From contig JAGBOW010000009.1 in NCBI GenBank assembly GCA_017633675.1, positions 1 through 36,196 on the forward strand: a DNA stretch of 36,196 nucleotides. Reading direction: 5' to 3'. How positions within the stretch are numbered: the first letter of the stretch is position 1; each line of letters begins with the position of its first letter. Of the stretch, positions 1 through 7,949 are shown in pieces. The stretch comes from a bacterium (GTDB taxonomy: Bacteria; Cyanobacteriota; Vampirovibrionia; Gastranaerophilales; Gastranaerophilaceae). The notes beneath the pieces were generated by a model. The model was not told the origin of the DNA, did not search any database, and saw nothing but the letters and a program-made list of their open reading frames with translations. A program made the translations under genes and the position numbers.

Positions 1-277
1 AGTCTGCAATATTTGATGCGTCACAACGCTTTGCTACTTTTAAATACTTTTGAAGTTCATCTACAAATGCATCAGTTGATGCGTATTGAATGTTCAAAAG
101 TCCATGCGCTCTCATCTGTTCCATTGCTTGAGTAATTTTTTGCGCAATATTTGCCTGACGTTCCGAATTTACTCTTTCCGTAACATTTTCCATAATTGCA
201 GGTAAAGTAATCGCTGAGACAACACCAATAATACCTAGTGTTATTAAAACTTCTGCAAGTGTAAAACCTTTTTTCAT
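1..277 (-). CDS. Type IV prepilin-like / pseudopilin protein, truncated by window edge
   Basis: Reverse-strand translation from the ATG at 277 gives MKKGFTLAEVLITLGIIGVV, then about 70 further residues before the sequence runs off the left edge. This is a type III signal peptide: a short basic leader, cleavage after Gly4, N-methylated Phe1 and Glu5 of the mature protein, then the hydrophobic N-terminal helix. Such proteins are processed by a prepilin peptidase (PilD family) and built into type IV pili or type II-secretion-like pseudopili. An SD (AAAGGTG) precedes the ATG, and a TTGACA-N17-CATAAT promoter lies upstream. The sequence after residue 25 differs from the two prepilins at the other end of the window, so it is a different paralog. 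The C-terminal part cannot be seen. Confidence 0.85.
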   Translation of the reverse strand, partial: MKKGFTLAEVLITLGIIGVVSAITLPAIMENVTERVNSERQANIAQKITQAMEQMRAHGLLNIQYASTDAFVDELQKYLKVAKRCDASNIAD

Positions 278-315
278 AGCTCACCTTTCTATATGTATAT
301 GTATGTCATATCTTT

Positions 316-344
316 ATTATGACTCGCATATACATATTTGTCAA
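316..344 (-). promoter_or_regulatory. Sigma70-type promoter of the left-edge prepilin gene
   Basis: On the minus strand TTGACA (339-344) and CATAAT (316-321) are separated by exactly 17 bases, about 40 bases upstream of the prepilin start at 277. The -35 matches the consensus 6/6 and the -10 matches 5/6. Confidence 0.7.
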
Positions 345-391
345 GTATAAAGTGCATTGGTAATAACATAGGAATACACTCAATATAAGGA

Positions 392-397
392 TAGAAT
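392..397 (+). promoter_or_regulatory. -10-like box 6 nt before the XRE regulator start
   Basis: TAGAAT ends six bases before the ATG at 404. This geometry would put transcription start at the ATG (leaderless mRNA). No good -35 is visible. A competing AAGGA at 387-391 could be a distant SD (12-base spacing), so this is the weakest member of the leaderless set. Confidence 0.35.
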
Positions 398-403
398 TAC
401 ACT

Positions 404-709
404 ATGTTAGACATAAAACAAGTTGGAACGCATATTAAAGCAATACGTAAAAAATGTAACATTTCTCAGGAACAACTTGCTGAGATGACAAACCTTAACC
501 AAAGGACTATTTTACGTGTAGAAAACGGTCAAACCTTGCCTACACTTGATACGCTCAATAAAATTGCAGAAAAATTAGATTGCAATATTTTGGATTTTTT
601 AAGTATATCAAAGTCACGTGAAGAAATTCTGGAGTACATAAATAGAAAATTAAATACATTTACTGATGATGAATTAAAAAAATTTTATATAAGTTTTTAT
701 CAAATATAA
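404..709 (+). CDS. XRE/Cro-CI family transcriptional regulator
   Basis: A 101-residue protein with a canonical HTH_3 domain at residues 7-62: IKAIRKKCNISQEQLAEMTN, then the recognition-helix region NQRTILRVENG and the pattern PTLDTLNKIAEKLD. About 35 C-terminal residues (SREEILEYINRKL...DELKKF) look helical and may dimerise. It is probably a DNA-binding repressor or activator. Its targets are unknown; the divergent prepilin gene and the downstream GspF gene are the nearest candidates. It ends 35 bases before the next gene, and the -35 of that gene's promoter starts immediately after this stop codon. Confidence 0.85.
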   Translation: MLDIKQVGTHIKAIRKKCNISQEQLAEMTNLNQRTILRVENGQTLPTLDTLNKIAEKLDCNILDFLSISKSREEILEYINRKLNTFTDDELKKFYISFYQI

Positions 710-738
710 TTGTCAATTATATAAAAATATAGTATTAT
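710..738 (+). promoter_or_regulatory. Promoter of the GspF/PilC gene, predicting a leaderless mRNA
   Basis: TTGTCA (710-715), a 17-base spacer and TATTAT (733-738) lie directly before the ATG at 745. Only six bases separate the -10 from the start codon, so a start site 7 bases past the -10 would be the A of the ATG. There is no Shine-Dalgarno. Confidence 0.65.
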
Positions 739-744
739 ATATAT

Positions 745-1971
745 ATGCCAAAGTTTAAATACAAAGCACTGAAAGAAAATAAAATTCTTGTTGACGGTGA
801 AATTGATGCTGTTGATGTTCGAGAAGCCAGAGAGAAAATTCGATTACTCGGCTTTTTACCGACAAAAGTTTATTCGGAAACTGATATATTAACGGAAACA
901 ACTCCTCAGACAAATCTTCAGGAACGTAAATTATTTCTTAATCTTACTCAGAAAATATCGTTTACGCAAGAGCTTCAGACAATGCTTTCCGCAGGAATTC
1001 CTATATTAGACTGCCTGTCAAATATTGAAGAAAATTCCAATGATATTGAACTGAAAAAAATGTCAGCAAATCTCAGACAATCAATTGAAAGCGGTCATAC
1101 ATTTGCCGAAAGTTTAAGCGCAATATACGGAAAAACATTTGGAAATGTTTACACATCACTTGTAAAAACAGGTGAAGATTCCGGCGAATTAGATGTAACA
1201 CTTGACAGAATGTTAACTCTTTTAAGAAAGCAAGATGCTATTAAGAGTAAAATTATTACTGCCTCAATTTATCCTGCTGTTTTAATAACAATGATGTTTG
1301 GACTTATTGTCTTGTTTGCAAAATTTGTATTTCCGTCATTTGCCGGTGTACTGTTATCAAACGGAACAGACATTCCTCCAATGGCACAAGCACTTATGGG
1401 AGGAATGGATTTTGTAAATAAATTCTGGTGGTTAATAATCTTATCTACAGGTGCTGTCGGATATTTATTTATGGCATTTGGACAAAATTCAACATTTAAA
1501 AATTTTATAGATAAAATCCTTTTAAAAATACCCGTATTGGCAGAATTTGTAGAATATATAAATTTGTCAAATTTTATGACCGTACTTCAAATTTCTTATG
1601 ATGCAGGTGTTCCAATTTCTCCATGCCTGGAATTAGCCCAAAGAACCGTTGGCAATTCCGTAATAAAAAGCAGAATTCAAAATGTTATTAGCAGTCTTAA
1701 AAAAGGTAATTCATTAACGGATTCATTTGAACGCGCAAAAGCAATTCCGGATTCATTATTAAGCATGATATCAGCCGGCGAAAAATCAGGAACACTCGGA
1801 AAAATGTTTAAAGATGCATCAGCTGTAATTGATAAAAAAGTTGATATGGCACTTGAAGCTCTGACAAGATTATTTGAACCGACGGTTATGGTAATACTCG
1901 GCATTGCGGTACTACTGATAATAATAACGTTTATACAAATTTATTTAGGAATGCTCGGAACACTAATATAA
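745..1971 (+). CDS. Type II secretion / type IV pilus inner-membrane platform protein (GspF/PilC family)
   Basis: A 408-residue protein, the usual length for GspF/PilC. The N-terminus MPKFKYKALKENKILVDGEI is the typical small beta domain of this family. It is followed by two tandem T2SSF repeats of about 120 residues: the first includes TQELQTMLSAGIPILDCLS near residues 75-95, the second FMTVLQISYDAGVPISPCLE near 275-295. Three hydrophobic segments lie near residues 170-200, 225-250 and 380-405, the last at the C-terminus. The protein sits in the inner membrane, binds the assembly ATPase and helps extrude pilin or pseudopilin subunits. No ATPase or secretin gene is adjacent. Prepilin genes occur at both ends of the window. 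I cannot tell the pilus and secretion versions apart. Confidence 0.9.
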   Translation: MPKFKYKALKENKILVDGEIDAVDVREAREKIRLLGFLPTKVYSETDILTETTPQTNLQERKLFLNLTQKISFTQELQTMLSAGIPILDCLSNIEENSNDIELKKMSANLRQSIESGHTFAESLSAIYGKTFGNVYTSLVKTGEDSGELDVTLDRMLTLLRKQDAIKSKIITASIYPAVLITMMFGLIVLFAKFVFPSFAGVLLSNGTDIPPMAQALMGGMDFVNKFWWLIILSTGAVGYLFMAFGQNSTFKNFIDKILLKIPVLAEFVEYINLSNFMTVLQISYDAGVPISPCLELAQRTVGNSVIKSRIQNVISSLKKGNSLTDSFERAKAIPDSLLSMISAGEKSGTLGKMFKDASAVIDKKVDMALEALTRLFEPTVMVILGIAVLLIIITFIQIYLGMLGTLI

Positions 1972-1984
1972 AGAAAGGCGAACC

Positions 1985-2081
1985 GCGAAAAGTCCTTTAA
2001 GCTCGCTACACTGATGAAAAATTAATTTTTATTTGCATAGCAAACCGTAAAGAACTACTCACAACTCACTATTCACTACTC
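1985..2081. repeat. Heptad inverted-repeat element, copy R1 (left arm degenerate)
   Basis: The left arm is short and decayed: one GCGAAAA unit, then GTCCTTTA. After a core of about 47 bases the right arm reads GTAAAGAAC followed by four NNYTCAC heptads (2047-2081). It has the same layout as R2-R5 and lies just downstream of the GspF gene. Confidence 0.65.
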
Positions 2082-2132
2082 CCTTAAAATTGTTTTTTCT
2101 ACACTTAAAAATACGTAAACCTATCCGTTAAA

Positions 2133-2161
2133 GAGTTCGTTTTGCCAAAAAACGGGAACTC
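2133..2161 (-). terminator. Possible terminator of the 31-codon gene
   Basis: An imperfect hairpin (GAGTT...AACTC outer stem, CGTTTT...AAAACG inner stem, two-base bulge) lies about 30 bases past the stop codon at 2192. On the minus strand it is followed by only a short T-run (TTTAACGG), so it is weak. Confidence 0.35.
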
Positions 2162-2191
2162 ATTTCACCGAATTTCGTCTAAATTATTGTG

Positions 2192-2287
2192 TTAGCCTTC
2201 GGTTGTTAACTCTTCCCAAATACTTGGAACTACAATTAAAGCAGTATACACAATAAATCCGAAAAGAATTAAATTGATAGCTTCCAT
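2192..2287 (-). CDS. 31-residue single-span membrane peptide, unknown function
   Basis: An ATG at 2287 follows a good SD (AGGAG, five bases away) and opens a 31-codon frame ending in TAA. The product begins MEAINLILFGFIVYTALIVV and ends PSIWEELTTEG: one transmembrane helix (about residues 5-21) with a short acidic C-terminal tail. The same frame is open further upstream, but the SD and the promoter upstream support the internal ATG. A promoter with 6/6 matches at both boxes drives it. The size and layout resemble the one-helix subunits that accompany larger membrane complexes, including small photosystem subunits in cyanobacteria, but I see no sequence match that would name it. No partner is obvious from the context. 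Confidence 0.6.
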   Translation of the reverse strand: MEAINLILFGFIVYTALIVVPSIWEELTTEG

Positions 2288-2356
2288 AGTTGCTCCTATC
2301 TGCAGTGATATAAACACCAATACCACTACGCTTATATTATTCCCAAACGACACCGA

Positions 2357-2386
2357 ATTATAACATAATATTAAGAAATATGTCAA
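2357..2386 (-). promoter_or_regulatory. Full-consensus sigma70 promoter upstream of the 31-codon gene
   Basis: On the minus strand TTGACA (2381-2386) and TATAAT (2357-2362) are both perfect, with an 18-base spacer. The predicted start site is near 2350, giving a leader of about 63 bases that ends in the SD of the small gene at 2287. Confidence 0.75.
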
Positions 2387-2477
2387 CATGTATATGAAAA
2401 TAAAAAACAATCCGCTCACAAGAAAGGAAAGGATTGGTGTGAGGGGAAAATATTTATGATATAGTAGTGAGGAATTT

Positions 2478-2783
2478 ATGAAAAAGAAAATAGAAAAATT
2501 ATTTGAAAATCTTTGTTGTTCTCAGTGCCGAAACGGTTTTGACGAAGATTGCATTACAATAAAACGGCAAGAAGAAGGGTTATTTGTTGTAAATCTTGAA
2601 TGTAAACACTGCGGAAAGTCATTTGGTGTTGCTTTTTTAGGTTTATCCAATGTTGATGTTAAAGATTATGAACCGTTAGAAGTTGTTGAAGGGCCTGAAC
2701 CCATCACTTTTGATGATGTTATTGATGCTCACAGGTTTATTAAGGAGCTGAATGGGGATTGGAAGAAGTATCTTCCTAAGTGA
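2478..2783 (+). CDS. Small zinc-ribbon-like protein, unknown function
   Basis: A 101-residue soluble protein with two CxxC pairs, C14-x2-C17 (CCSQC) and C42-x2-C45 (CKHCG), spaced like a treble-clef or zinc-ribbon knuckle. The remaining 55 residues are acidic with no recognised motif (FDDVIDAHRFIKELNGDWKKYLPK at the end includes a helix). The SD GAGG lies six bases before the ATG. The stop codon TGA lies inside the first heptad of repeat R2, so the repeat forms the gene's 3' end. I do not recognise a family; binding of metal or nucleic acid is only suggested by the cysteines. Confidence 0.7.
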   Translation: MKKKIEKLFENLCCSQCRNGFDEDCITIKRQEEGLFVVNLECKHCGKSFGVAFLGLSNVDVKDYEPLEVVEGPEPITFDDVIDAHRFIKELNGDWKKYLPK

Positions 2784-2895
2784 AAAGTGAGTGGTGAGTT
2801 GTGAGTAGTTTTTTACAATAAGCTATTTTGGTAATATTTTACCAAAACTACTTTATGATAAAGACTTTTCACTACTCACCTTTCACTTTTCACTA
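2780..2895. repeat. Heptad inverted-repeat element, copy R2
   Basis: The left arm has four GTGARNN heptads (2780-2807) ending in GTTTTTTAC. The right arm runs GATAAAGAC plus four NNYTCAC heptads to 2893, then TA. The core holds a perfect hairpin, TTTTGGTAA-TATT-TTACCAAAA (2826-2847). Each arm overlaps the stop codon of a convergent neighbour: TGA of the zinc-ribbon gene on the left and TAG of the CNT transporter on the right. Confidence 0.85.
2826..2847. terminator. Possible bidirectional terminator hairpin in the core of R2
   Basis: A perfect 9-bp stem with a TATT loop sits between two convergent genes. The stem begins with A/T pairs, so each transcript carries U-rich sequence at the 3' side, but there is no long T-run. 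A role in termination is inferred from position. Confidence 0.4.
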
Positions 2896-4173
2896 TTTAA
2901 ACAATATTCCCGCAATTGATGCCGACATATAACAGGTTAAAGTTCCGCAAATTAATGCTCTTACACCCAGTCTTGCAAGATTTTTTCTCTGGTTTGGAGC
3001 AAGTTCTCCGATACCGCCAAGCTGAATTGCAATTGAACCGAAATTACCGAAACTGCAAAGCGCAAAACTTGCTATTAAAAAGCTTTTAGGTGAAAGTGTC
3101 TGCGTTAAATGTGTCATATCAAAATATGCAACCATTTCGTTCAAAACAAGTTTCGTTCCCATAAGACTTCCGACGGTTGTTGTTTCGGATATCGGAACTC
3201 CCATAAAGTATGCAAATACTGCAAATATTTTTCCCAAAATCATTTTCAGAGAAAGTTCGTTTAAATCAAATGATGCAAAATTAATGTGTAAAGTATTTGC
3301 CATAAACGAACCTATTCCGCCCAAAATCCAATCTATCATAGCAACTAAAGCAACAAGAGCCAATATCATTGCAACAACATTTATTGCAACCTTCATACCA
3401 TCAGATGCTCCTGCAGATATAGCATCAAAAAGATTTATATATGGGCGTCTGCGCCTGCTGTAATTTATTTTTATATCCTCAGAAGTTTCCGGAGTTCCTG
3501 TTTCAGGGTAAACTATCTTTGAAATAACCAAAGCACCCGGAGCAGCCATAAATGATGATGCCAAAAGGTATTGGGCAGGAATACCCATAGCAATATAAAT
3601 CGGCATTGTCGCCATTGAAATACAAGCCATACTACCGGTCATTGATGCAAGAAGTTCCGAACGGGTAAGTTTTTCCAAATACGGTTTTATCATAATCTGA
3701 GCCGAAATTTGTCCGACAAAAGAACTGGCAACGTTTGACAATGCTTCTGCACCGCTTACTGACATCAATTTATTCATAGCTTTACTTAAAATCGGTACAA
3801 TTCTTTGCATAATTCCGTAATAATAAAGGATATTAACCAAAATCATCATAAAAATAAGTGACGCAATCAATTGAAGGGCAAAAACCTGTGTACCTGCTCC
3901 AAAAACTGACATAAAATTTTCGTCATTCATTAACGGCCCAAAAACAAAAGCCCCGCCTTCTTTAGCAAAATCAAGAATTTTTTGGATAAATAATCCTAAA
4001 TTCATAAATATTGTTCGTCCGACAGGAACTTTAAAAATAAAAACCGCAATCAATATTTGCAGTAAAAAACCCGTTCCTACCGTTTTATAATTTATTCCTT
4101 TCCTGTTATTTGACATAGCAAAAGCTATCCCAAACACAAGCAAAATTCCCAAAATACCGAATAATCTGTCCAT
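2893..4173 (-). CDS. Concentrative nucleoside transporter (CNT/NupC family)
   Basis: A 426-residue polytopic membrane protein of usual CNT length. It has the CNT order: an N-terminal three-helix part, a gate-like central region with ALSNVASSFVGQISAQIM (about 144-161), and the C-terminal signatures TKLVLNEMVAYF and FGNFGSIAIQLGGIGELAP...R. By comparison with the Vibrio cholerae CNT structure, the ribose-side residues (E of NEMVAY; N and S of NFGS) are present. The GQ(T/S)E motif that contacts the nucleobase reads GQIS here (residues 154-157), so the acidic residue is missing. It imports nucleosides driven by Na+ or H+. The ATG at 4173 follows the SD GAGGAT. It stands alone, with its stop codon in repeat R2. 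Confidence 0.9.
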   Translation of the reverse strand: MDRLFGILGILLVFGIAFAMSNNRKGINYKTVGTGFLLQILIAVFIFKVPVGRTIFMNLGLFIQKILDFAKEGGAFVFGPLMNDENFMSVFGAGTQVFALQLIASLIFMMILVNILYYYGIMQRIVPILSKAMNKLMSVSGAEALSNVASSFVGQISAQIMIKPYLEKLTRSELLASMTGSMACISMATMPIYIAMGIPAQYLLASSFMAAPGALVISKIVYPETGTPETSEDIKINYSRRRRPYINLFDAISAGASDGMKVAINVVAMILALVALVAMIDWILGGIGSFMANTLHINFASFDLNELSLKMILGKIFAVFAYFMGVPISETTTVGSLMGTKLVLNEMVAYFDMTHLTQTLSPKSFLIASFALCSFGNFGSIAIQLGGIGELAPNQRKNLARLGVRALICGTLTCYMSASIAGILFK

Positions 4174-4299
4174 TTTATCCTCTTTTTAATCATCTTACTT
4201 TAAACCATAAAAAAAGTCTTAAAATATTGAAAAATTTTAACTTTATATTTCTTAATATTTCACCCAATTACTATTGAAAATATTTTTCAGGGTATTTAC

Positions 4300-4305
4300 T
4301 ATAAT
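4300..4305 (+). promoter_or_regulatory. Consensus -10 box upstream of the glycosyltransferase gene
   Basis: TATAAT (6/6) lies about 37 bases before the chosen ATG at 4343. The predicted start site is near 4312, inside the longer open frame that begins at 4274, which argues for the later start. The only TTGAAA upstream (4274-4279) gives an over-long 20-base spacer. Confidence 0.5.
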
Positions 4306-4342
4306 ATGTGGAGAAAAGTTTTCTGCACATAAAGGGGTAAAT

Positions 4343-7063
4343 ATGCGTATACAAACATCTATGCCTTTAATTTATGCACAAAAAGCAAATTTAAATCACA
4401 AACAGGTAGAAAAAACAGGCAAAATAAATTTCGAAACATTAAAGAACAATCCTATTACACTCATTGCGTTTACGGGTAGTGAGGAATACCATGACATTAA
4501 TCATGTGGTTTCAACGTCCGTTGAGGACGCAGGAATAGGACTTTCGATGTATAAAAGCGGCGGACAAGGAGTAGTCGCTTATCAATTACCTGAAGCATTA
4601 CAAAAAGCCGGTATGCGTGTCTTGCGTACTGTTCCGTATATCTCATATAATAATCCTAATGGCTGGATAAAAGTTCTTGTAATACCAAAAGAATATGATC
4701 TTAATAATTTACCGGACAAAATGCCTGAGAATCTCTTTGTAACTTATCCTATTGATAAACCGTTGGAAGAAATTGCAAAAAATTTAAATATGCCCGTTGA
4801 AAGAGTAAAGTTCGTAGTCCAAGATGCTCCCGAAACGGTGATTGATCCCGCTACGAAAAAAGCTAAACCTCTGAAAGCATCACCATACAGAATACTTATT
4901 CCTACAAAAGTAGCCGGAAGTATTCAAAGAATTGACGAAAATACTCTCGGCAACCTGTGCTCTATCCCTTATAAAGCATACAAAATGGTTATTCCGCACA
5001 AAGGTGCTGACGGAAAAACGATTTATTGTGATGATGAAGTTATATGCGTACACTCCGGAGAATACGCAAAATTTGAAAAAGTATACACATACAATCAAGG
5101 ATTAAAAGACCATCCTAATTTAAATTTATATTCAAGAGATTTTTGCGAAGCCTCTATGGATATGTTACCGCAATTAAATTCCGAAGAATTTAATTCTTTT
5201 AAACCTGCAAATGTAATAGGTCATTGCAGAACGGGATTTCCAATTACTGAAGCAATAATTAATCGTTCACAAGCACACGAATTTTTCCGCGGAATGAATA
5301 TTATTGATATTTTTCATAACTGCATGGAAAGATATCAGGGTATAACTTACAACCCTCTTGATTTTCTGAGATATAAGGCTACCGGTGATGATTGGCTAAA
5401 ATTAACACAACTCCCCGAATTTTCAAAACTTCTTGAAATAGATTCCCACAGATATAATCTATCTGAAGAAGAAACGAAAATTGTTGATGATATAATCAGA
5501 CCGTTTCTTCAATATTATGTAGATGATAACGGTAATTATAATCATTCGATTACTCCCTTAAGGGCACGTGAATTAAATCCTCAAAATGTTTTTCCGAATC
5601 ATGTATCACATACTTTTGCAAATGAAGTTATTATTTATGATGATATAGCCAGAGGTTTAACCGGATTTTTCCGTAAGGCATCAAACAGAGGAGATAAAAT
5701 TCCCGGACGTCCAAACGGATGTAATATTGACTTTATGAGGCTCAATGATTCAACGGCAAATATGGGAAATAACGGTCTTTCAAAAGACTTGAGTTGGTAT
5801 CATCCTTATGACCCGAAAACAGATTCTGCAGAAAAGATTGTTGAGGCCAAACGCGCAAACACCAAAGGCTTTTTAAATGCTATAGGAAAAGCCACCAAAA
5901 AAAGACTTGATAAACTTCAGAATTTTACAAACACAAGTGTTGATGATGCTTTGAACAGATTATTCTTCTCTACTGACCAGATTAAGAAGAATAAATATGT
6001 TTTGGGCGGATTATCGGCATTTAACCCCAAAGATATACTCTGGGGCAGTTGGGGACGTTCAGATGCGCAAAAAGGTTATCCTATATTATTGCGGGCATTT
6101 GAAAAATATCTTGGAGATGAAAGTGTTCCGCTTGATATAAGACTTCATTCAAAACTTATTATAGGAAGCGGGTCAGATCCGTGGCCAATTGACGATAAAG
6201 GAGCAGGAGATTTCCACGAAATCAAAGAAACAATGTACAGAATACAGACTATGAATGAAGGCAGGTTCGCTCAAAATGTCATGTATTCAAACGGCGGGAT
6301 TTCAAATCGTCTTGCCTCCTGTATGACATATACAATGTTTACATCAACCGGCGAACCGCAAGGTTTGACAGTTCCTGAAAGTCTGCAAACCGGTACACCT
6401 GCAGGTTCTGTAAATTCCGGCGGTGCGGGAGAAATGATTGTAACTGCAGAAGAAAATCCCGAAAAAGCTAACGGATTTAAAACCCAACATGCTTATATGC
6501 AAAATCTTAAAGACCTTGAAGAACAAAGAGGGGTAAAGATTAAAGGAGAAGAAATAGGCAAATATAGACTTGATGCGTCATCAGATGAGATTGCCCAACT
6601 TTTCAAAGATATGGCTTTAACTTACCATAACGAACCTGAAACATATAAGCATCTTGTTCATAATGCTTCCCGCTCAGAATTTGATTGGCACAATAACCAA
6701 GCCATAAATAGCGGTCGCTCAACACTTCAGCTTTATATGGAGGACGGTTTCAAAGTTCAGGAAGGACTTGAAGGCAGAAATTCCAACCCGTTAAGACGAC
6801 TTGTCGGTATATTTGGAGGAAAAATTGAAGAAATCGTTATTCCCGTCGAAAAACCAACAGTAAAAAATACTGACGAAACAGTGTCTAAAGTAGTACAAGA
6901 AACTAAACAATCTGCACAAAAAATCGGTAATTCGAATAAATGGATAAAAATTATTATTGGTGCAAGTATCGGAATTGTAACTATAGGCAGTGCAGCTTAT
7001 CTGTATCTGAAAAACAAAAATAATAAAACAGCAAACCAAACCCAATTTAATAAGGTTGCTTAG
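4343..7063 (+). CDS. Starch/glycogen-synthase-like GT-B glycosyltransferase with C-terminal membrane anchor
   Basis: 906 residues from the ATG at 4343 (SD AAGGGG); the frame is open 23 codons further upstream. The N-terminal half resembles GT5 synthases: KSGGQGVVAYQLPEALQ (about 71-87) corresponds to the KTGGL substrate loop, IIDIFHN...YQG to the HN..yqG motif and PGRPNGCNIDFM to the lNGID region. The second Rossmann domain has WGRSDAQKGYPILLRAF and GEPQGLTVPESLQTG with an E-x7-E pair (E671, E679), then SGGAGEMI. A single hydrophobic helix (about 868-888) near the C-terminus, followed by a Lys/Asn tail, suggests a membrane anchor, which is unusual for a glycogen synthase. It is about 400 residues longer than standard GlgA. 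A nucleotide-sugar glucosyltransferase is likely; the acceptor is unknown. It overlaps the convergent next gene by 17 bases. Confidence 0.75.
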   Translation: MRIQTSMPLIYAQKANLNHKQVEKTGKINFETLKNNPITLIAFTGSEEYHDINHVVSTSVEDAGIGLSMYKSGGQGVVAYQLPEALQKAGMRVLRTVPYISYNNPNGWIKVLVIPKEYDLNNLPDKMPENLFVTYPIDKPLEEIAKNLNMPVERVKFVVQDAPETVIDPATKKAKPLKASPYRILIPTKVAGSIQRIDENTLGNLCSIPYKAYKMVIPHKGADGKTIYCDDEVICVHSGEYAKFEKVYTYNQGLKDHPNLNLYSRDFCEASMDMLPQLNSEEFNSFKPANVIGHCRTGFPITEAIINRSQAHEFFRGMNIIDIFHNCMERYQGITYNPLDFLRYKATGDDWLKLTQLPEFSKLLEIDSHRYNLSEEETKIVDDIIRPFLQYYVDDNGNYNHSITPLRARELNPQNVFPNHVSHTFANEVIIYDDIARGLTGFFRKASNRGDKIPGRPNGCNIDFMRLNDSTANMGNNGLSKDLSWYHPYDPKTDSAEKIVEAKRANTKGFLNAIGKATKKRLDKLQNFTNTSVDDALNRLFFSTDQIKKNKYVLGGLSAFNPKDILWGSWGRSDAQKGYPILLRAFEKYLGDESVPLDIRLHSKLIIGSGSDPWPIDDKGAGDFHEIKETMYRIQTMNEGRFAQNVMYSNGGISNRLASCMTYTMFTSTGEPQGLTVPESLQTGTPAGSVNSGGAGEMIVTAEENPEKANGFKTQHAYMQNLKDLEEQRGVKIKGEEIGKYRLDASSDEIAQLFKDMALTYHNEPETYKHLVHNASRSEFDWHNNQAINSGRSTLQLYMEDGFKVQEGLEGRNSNPLRRLVGIFGGKIEEIVIPVEKPTVKNTDETVSKVVQETKQSAQKIGNSNKWIKIIIGASIGIVTIGSAAYLYLKNKNNKTANQTQFNKVA

Positions 7064-7943
7064 TTAATAAATCAACCAAATCAAAAATTACGGTGAATCT
7101 TTCTATAAGGTCGTCGTAATTTTTTGCCTTTAACAAGGACTTAAAAATAAACCCAAACTGCCACGGAAATTTCTGTCGCATAGCAATAATAAATATATTA
7201 TTTTTATACGAAATTGAAAGCCCTTTTGCCGTATATAAATATCCGAAACGTTCAATTATCTTCCAAAAATCTTCGTTTATAAAATCAATATTATTTTGAT
7301 TTTTGGCAAAAACATACAAATATTTGTTAAGTTCTTCAATATGCGGGTTATACTGCCTGTAACGGTTATGTTTTCGCTCATTTTTTGATATTAAGACGAC
7401 ATGATTTTCAATAGATTCCGTAAGTTCCAATTGTATGACAGTACCTTTAAATACCGTTCTGTTTACGGGTATTGTAAGCGAAGTATTTGAAACAATAATA
7501 TTTGTATTGTTATAAACACCAAAAATACATTCAACATCTTCCTGAGCATCAAAATTCCCAAAGATACCGGCATCTAAAAGAGATTTTATATCATTATTCT
7601 TAAACCAGTGCTTAAAATTTGCCACAGGTTCAAAAAAATACGGCAAAACCTTTTCTGTCAGCCATTTTTGATATTGCCTGCCTGTCCACATAACATTTAT
7701 TATACTTTTTATAAAAAAGAAATACATTAAAAATAAAAAAACAGGCAATAAAAGTAATGTTGAAGTGTTTTTTAAACAAAAATGAATAAACAAAAATGCA
7801 GATAAAATTCCTGCCAAAAACATTAAAACTGATGAAATAATAAGTTTTTTAACAGTATTTAATCTGTATTCCTCTAAAGGATACATAAAAGGCAAAAGTT
7901 TCTCTTCAAAATATTTATAATAAATTTCTTTTTTATTGTTCAT
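7047..7943 (-). CDS. DUF3137-like membrane protein
   Basis: A 298-residue protein. Residues 1-30 are cytosolic and amphipathic, two transmembrane segments follow (about 33-54 and 60-82), and then a soluble domain with FGVYNNTNIIVSNTSLTIP...TVFKGTVIQLELTESIENHVVLISKNE, the pattern I associate with DUF3137. The end region KFPWQFGFIFKSLLKAKNYDDLIERFTVIFDLVDLL is helical. Function is unknown. It has no SD: a TAAAAT box ends six bases before the ATG, predicting a leaderless mRNA. Its 3' end overlaps the convergent glycosyltransferase by 17 bases. The family assignment is from memory of the pattern, not from a search. Confidence 0.65.
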   Translation of the reverse strand: MNNKKEIYYKYFEEKLLPFMYPLEEYRLNTVKKLIISSVLMFLAGILSAFLFIHFCLKNTSTLLLLPVFLFLMYFFFIKSIINVMWTGRQYQKWLTEKVLPYFFEPVANFKHWFKNNDIKSLLDAGIFGNFDAQEDVECIFGVYNNTNIIVSNTSLTIPVNRTVFKGTVIQLELTESIENHVVLISKNERKHNRYRQYNPHIEELNKYLYVFAKNQNNIDFINEDFWKIIERFGYLYTAKGLSISYKNNIFIIAMRQKFPWQFGFIFKSLLKAKNYDDLIERFTVIFDLVDLLTKQPY

Positions 7944-7949
7944 AAAAAG

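Noticed and set aside
72-284. A 70-codon minus-strand frame overlapping the left prepilin
   Set aside because: It is an out-of-frame shadow of the prepilin gene with a Cys/Tyr/Asn-rich product and no SD.
2780-2895. CRISPR array, because of short regularly spaced repeats
   Set aside because: The units are directly adjacent 7-base repeats in inverted arms with no spacers, and no cas gene is present.
4274-4342. Upstream extension of the glycosyltransferase gene
   Set aside because: A TATAAT at 4300-4305 lies within it, and the ATG at 4343 has a strong SD.
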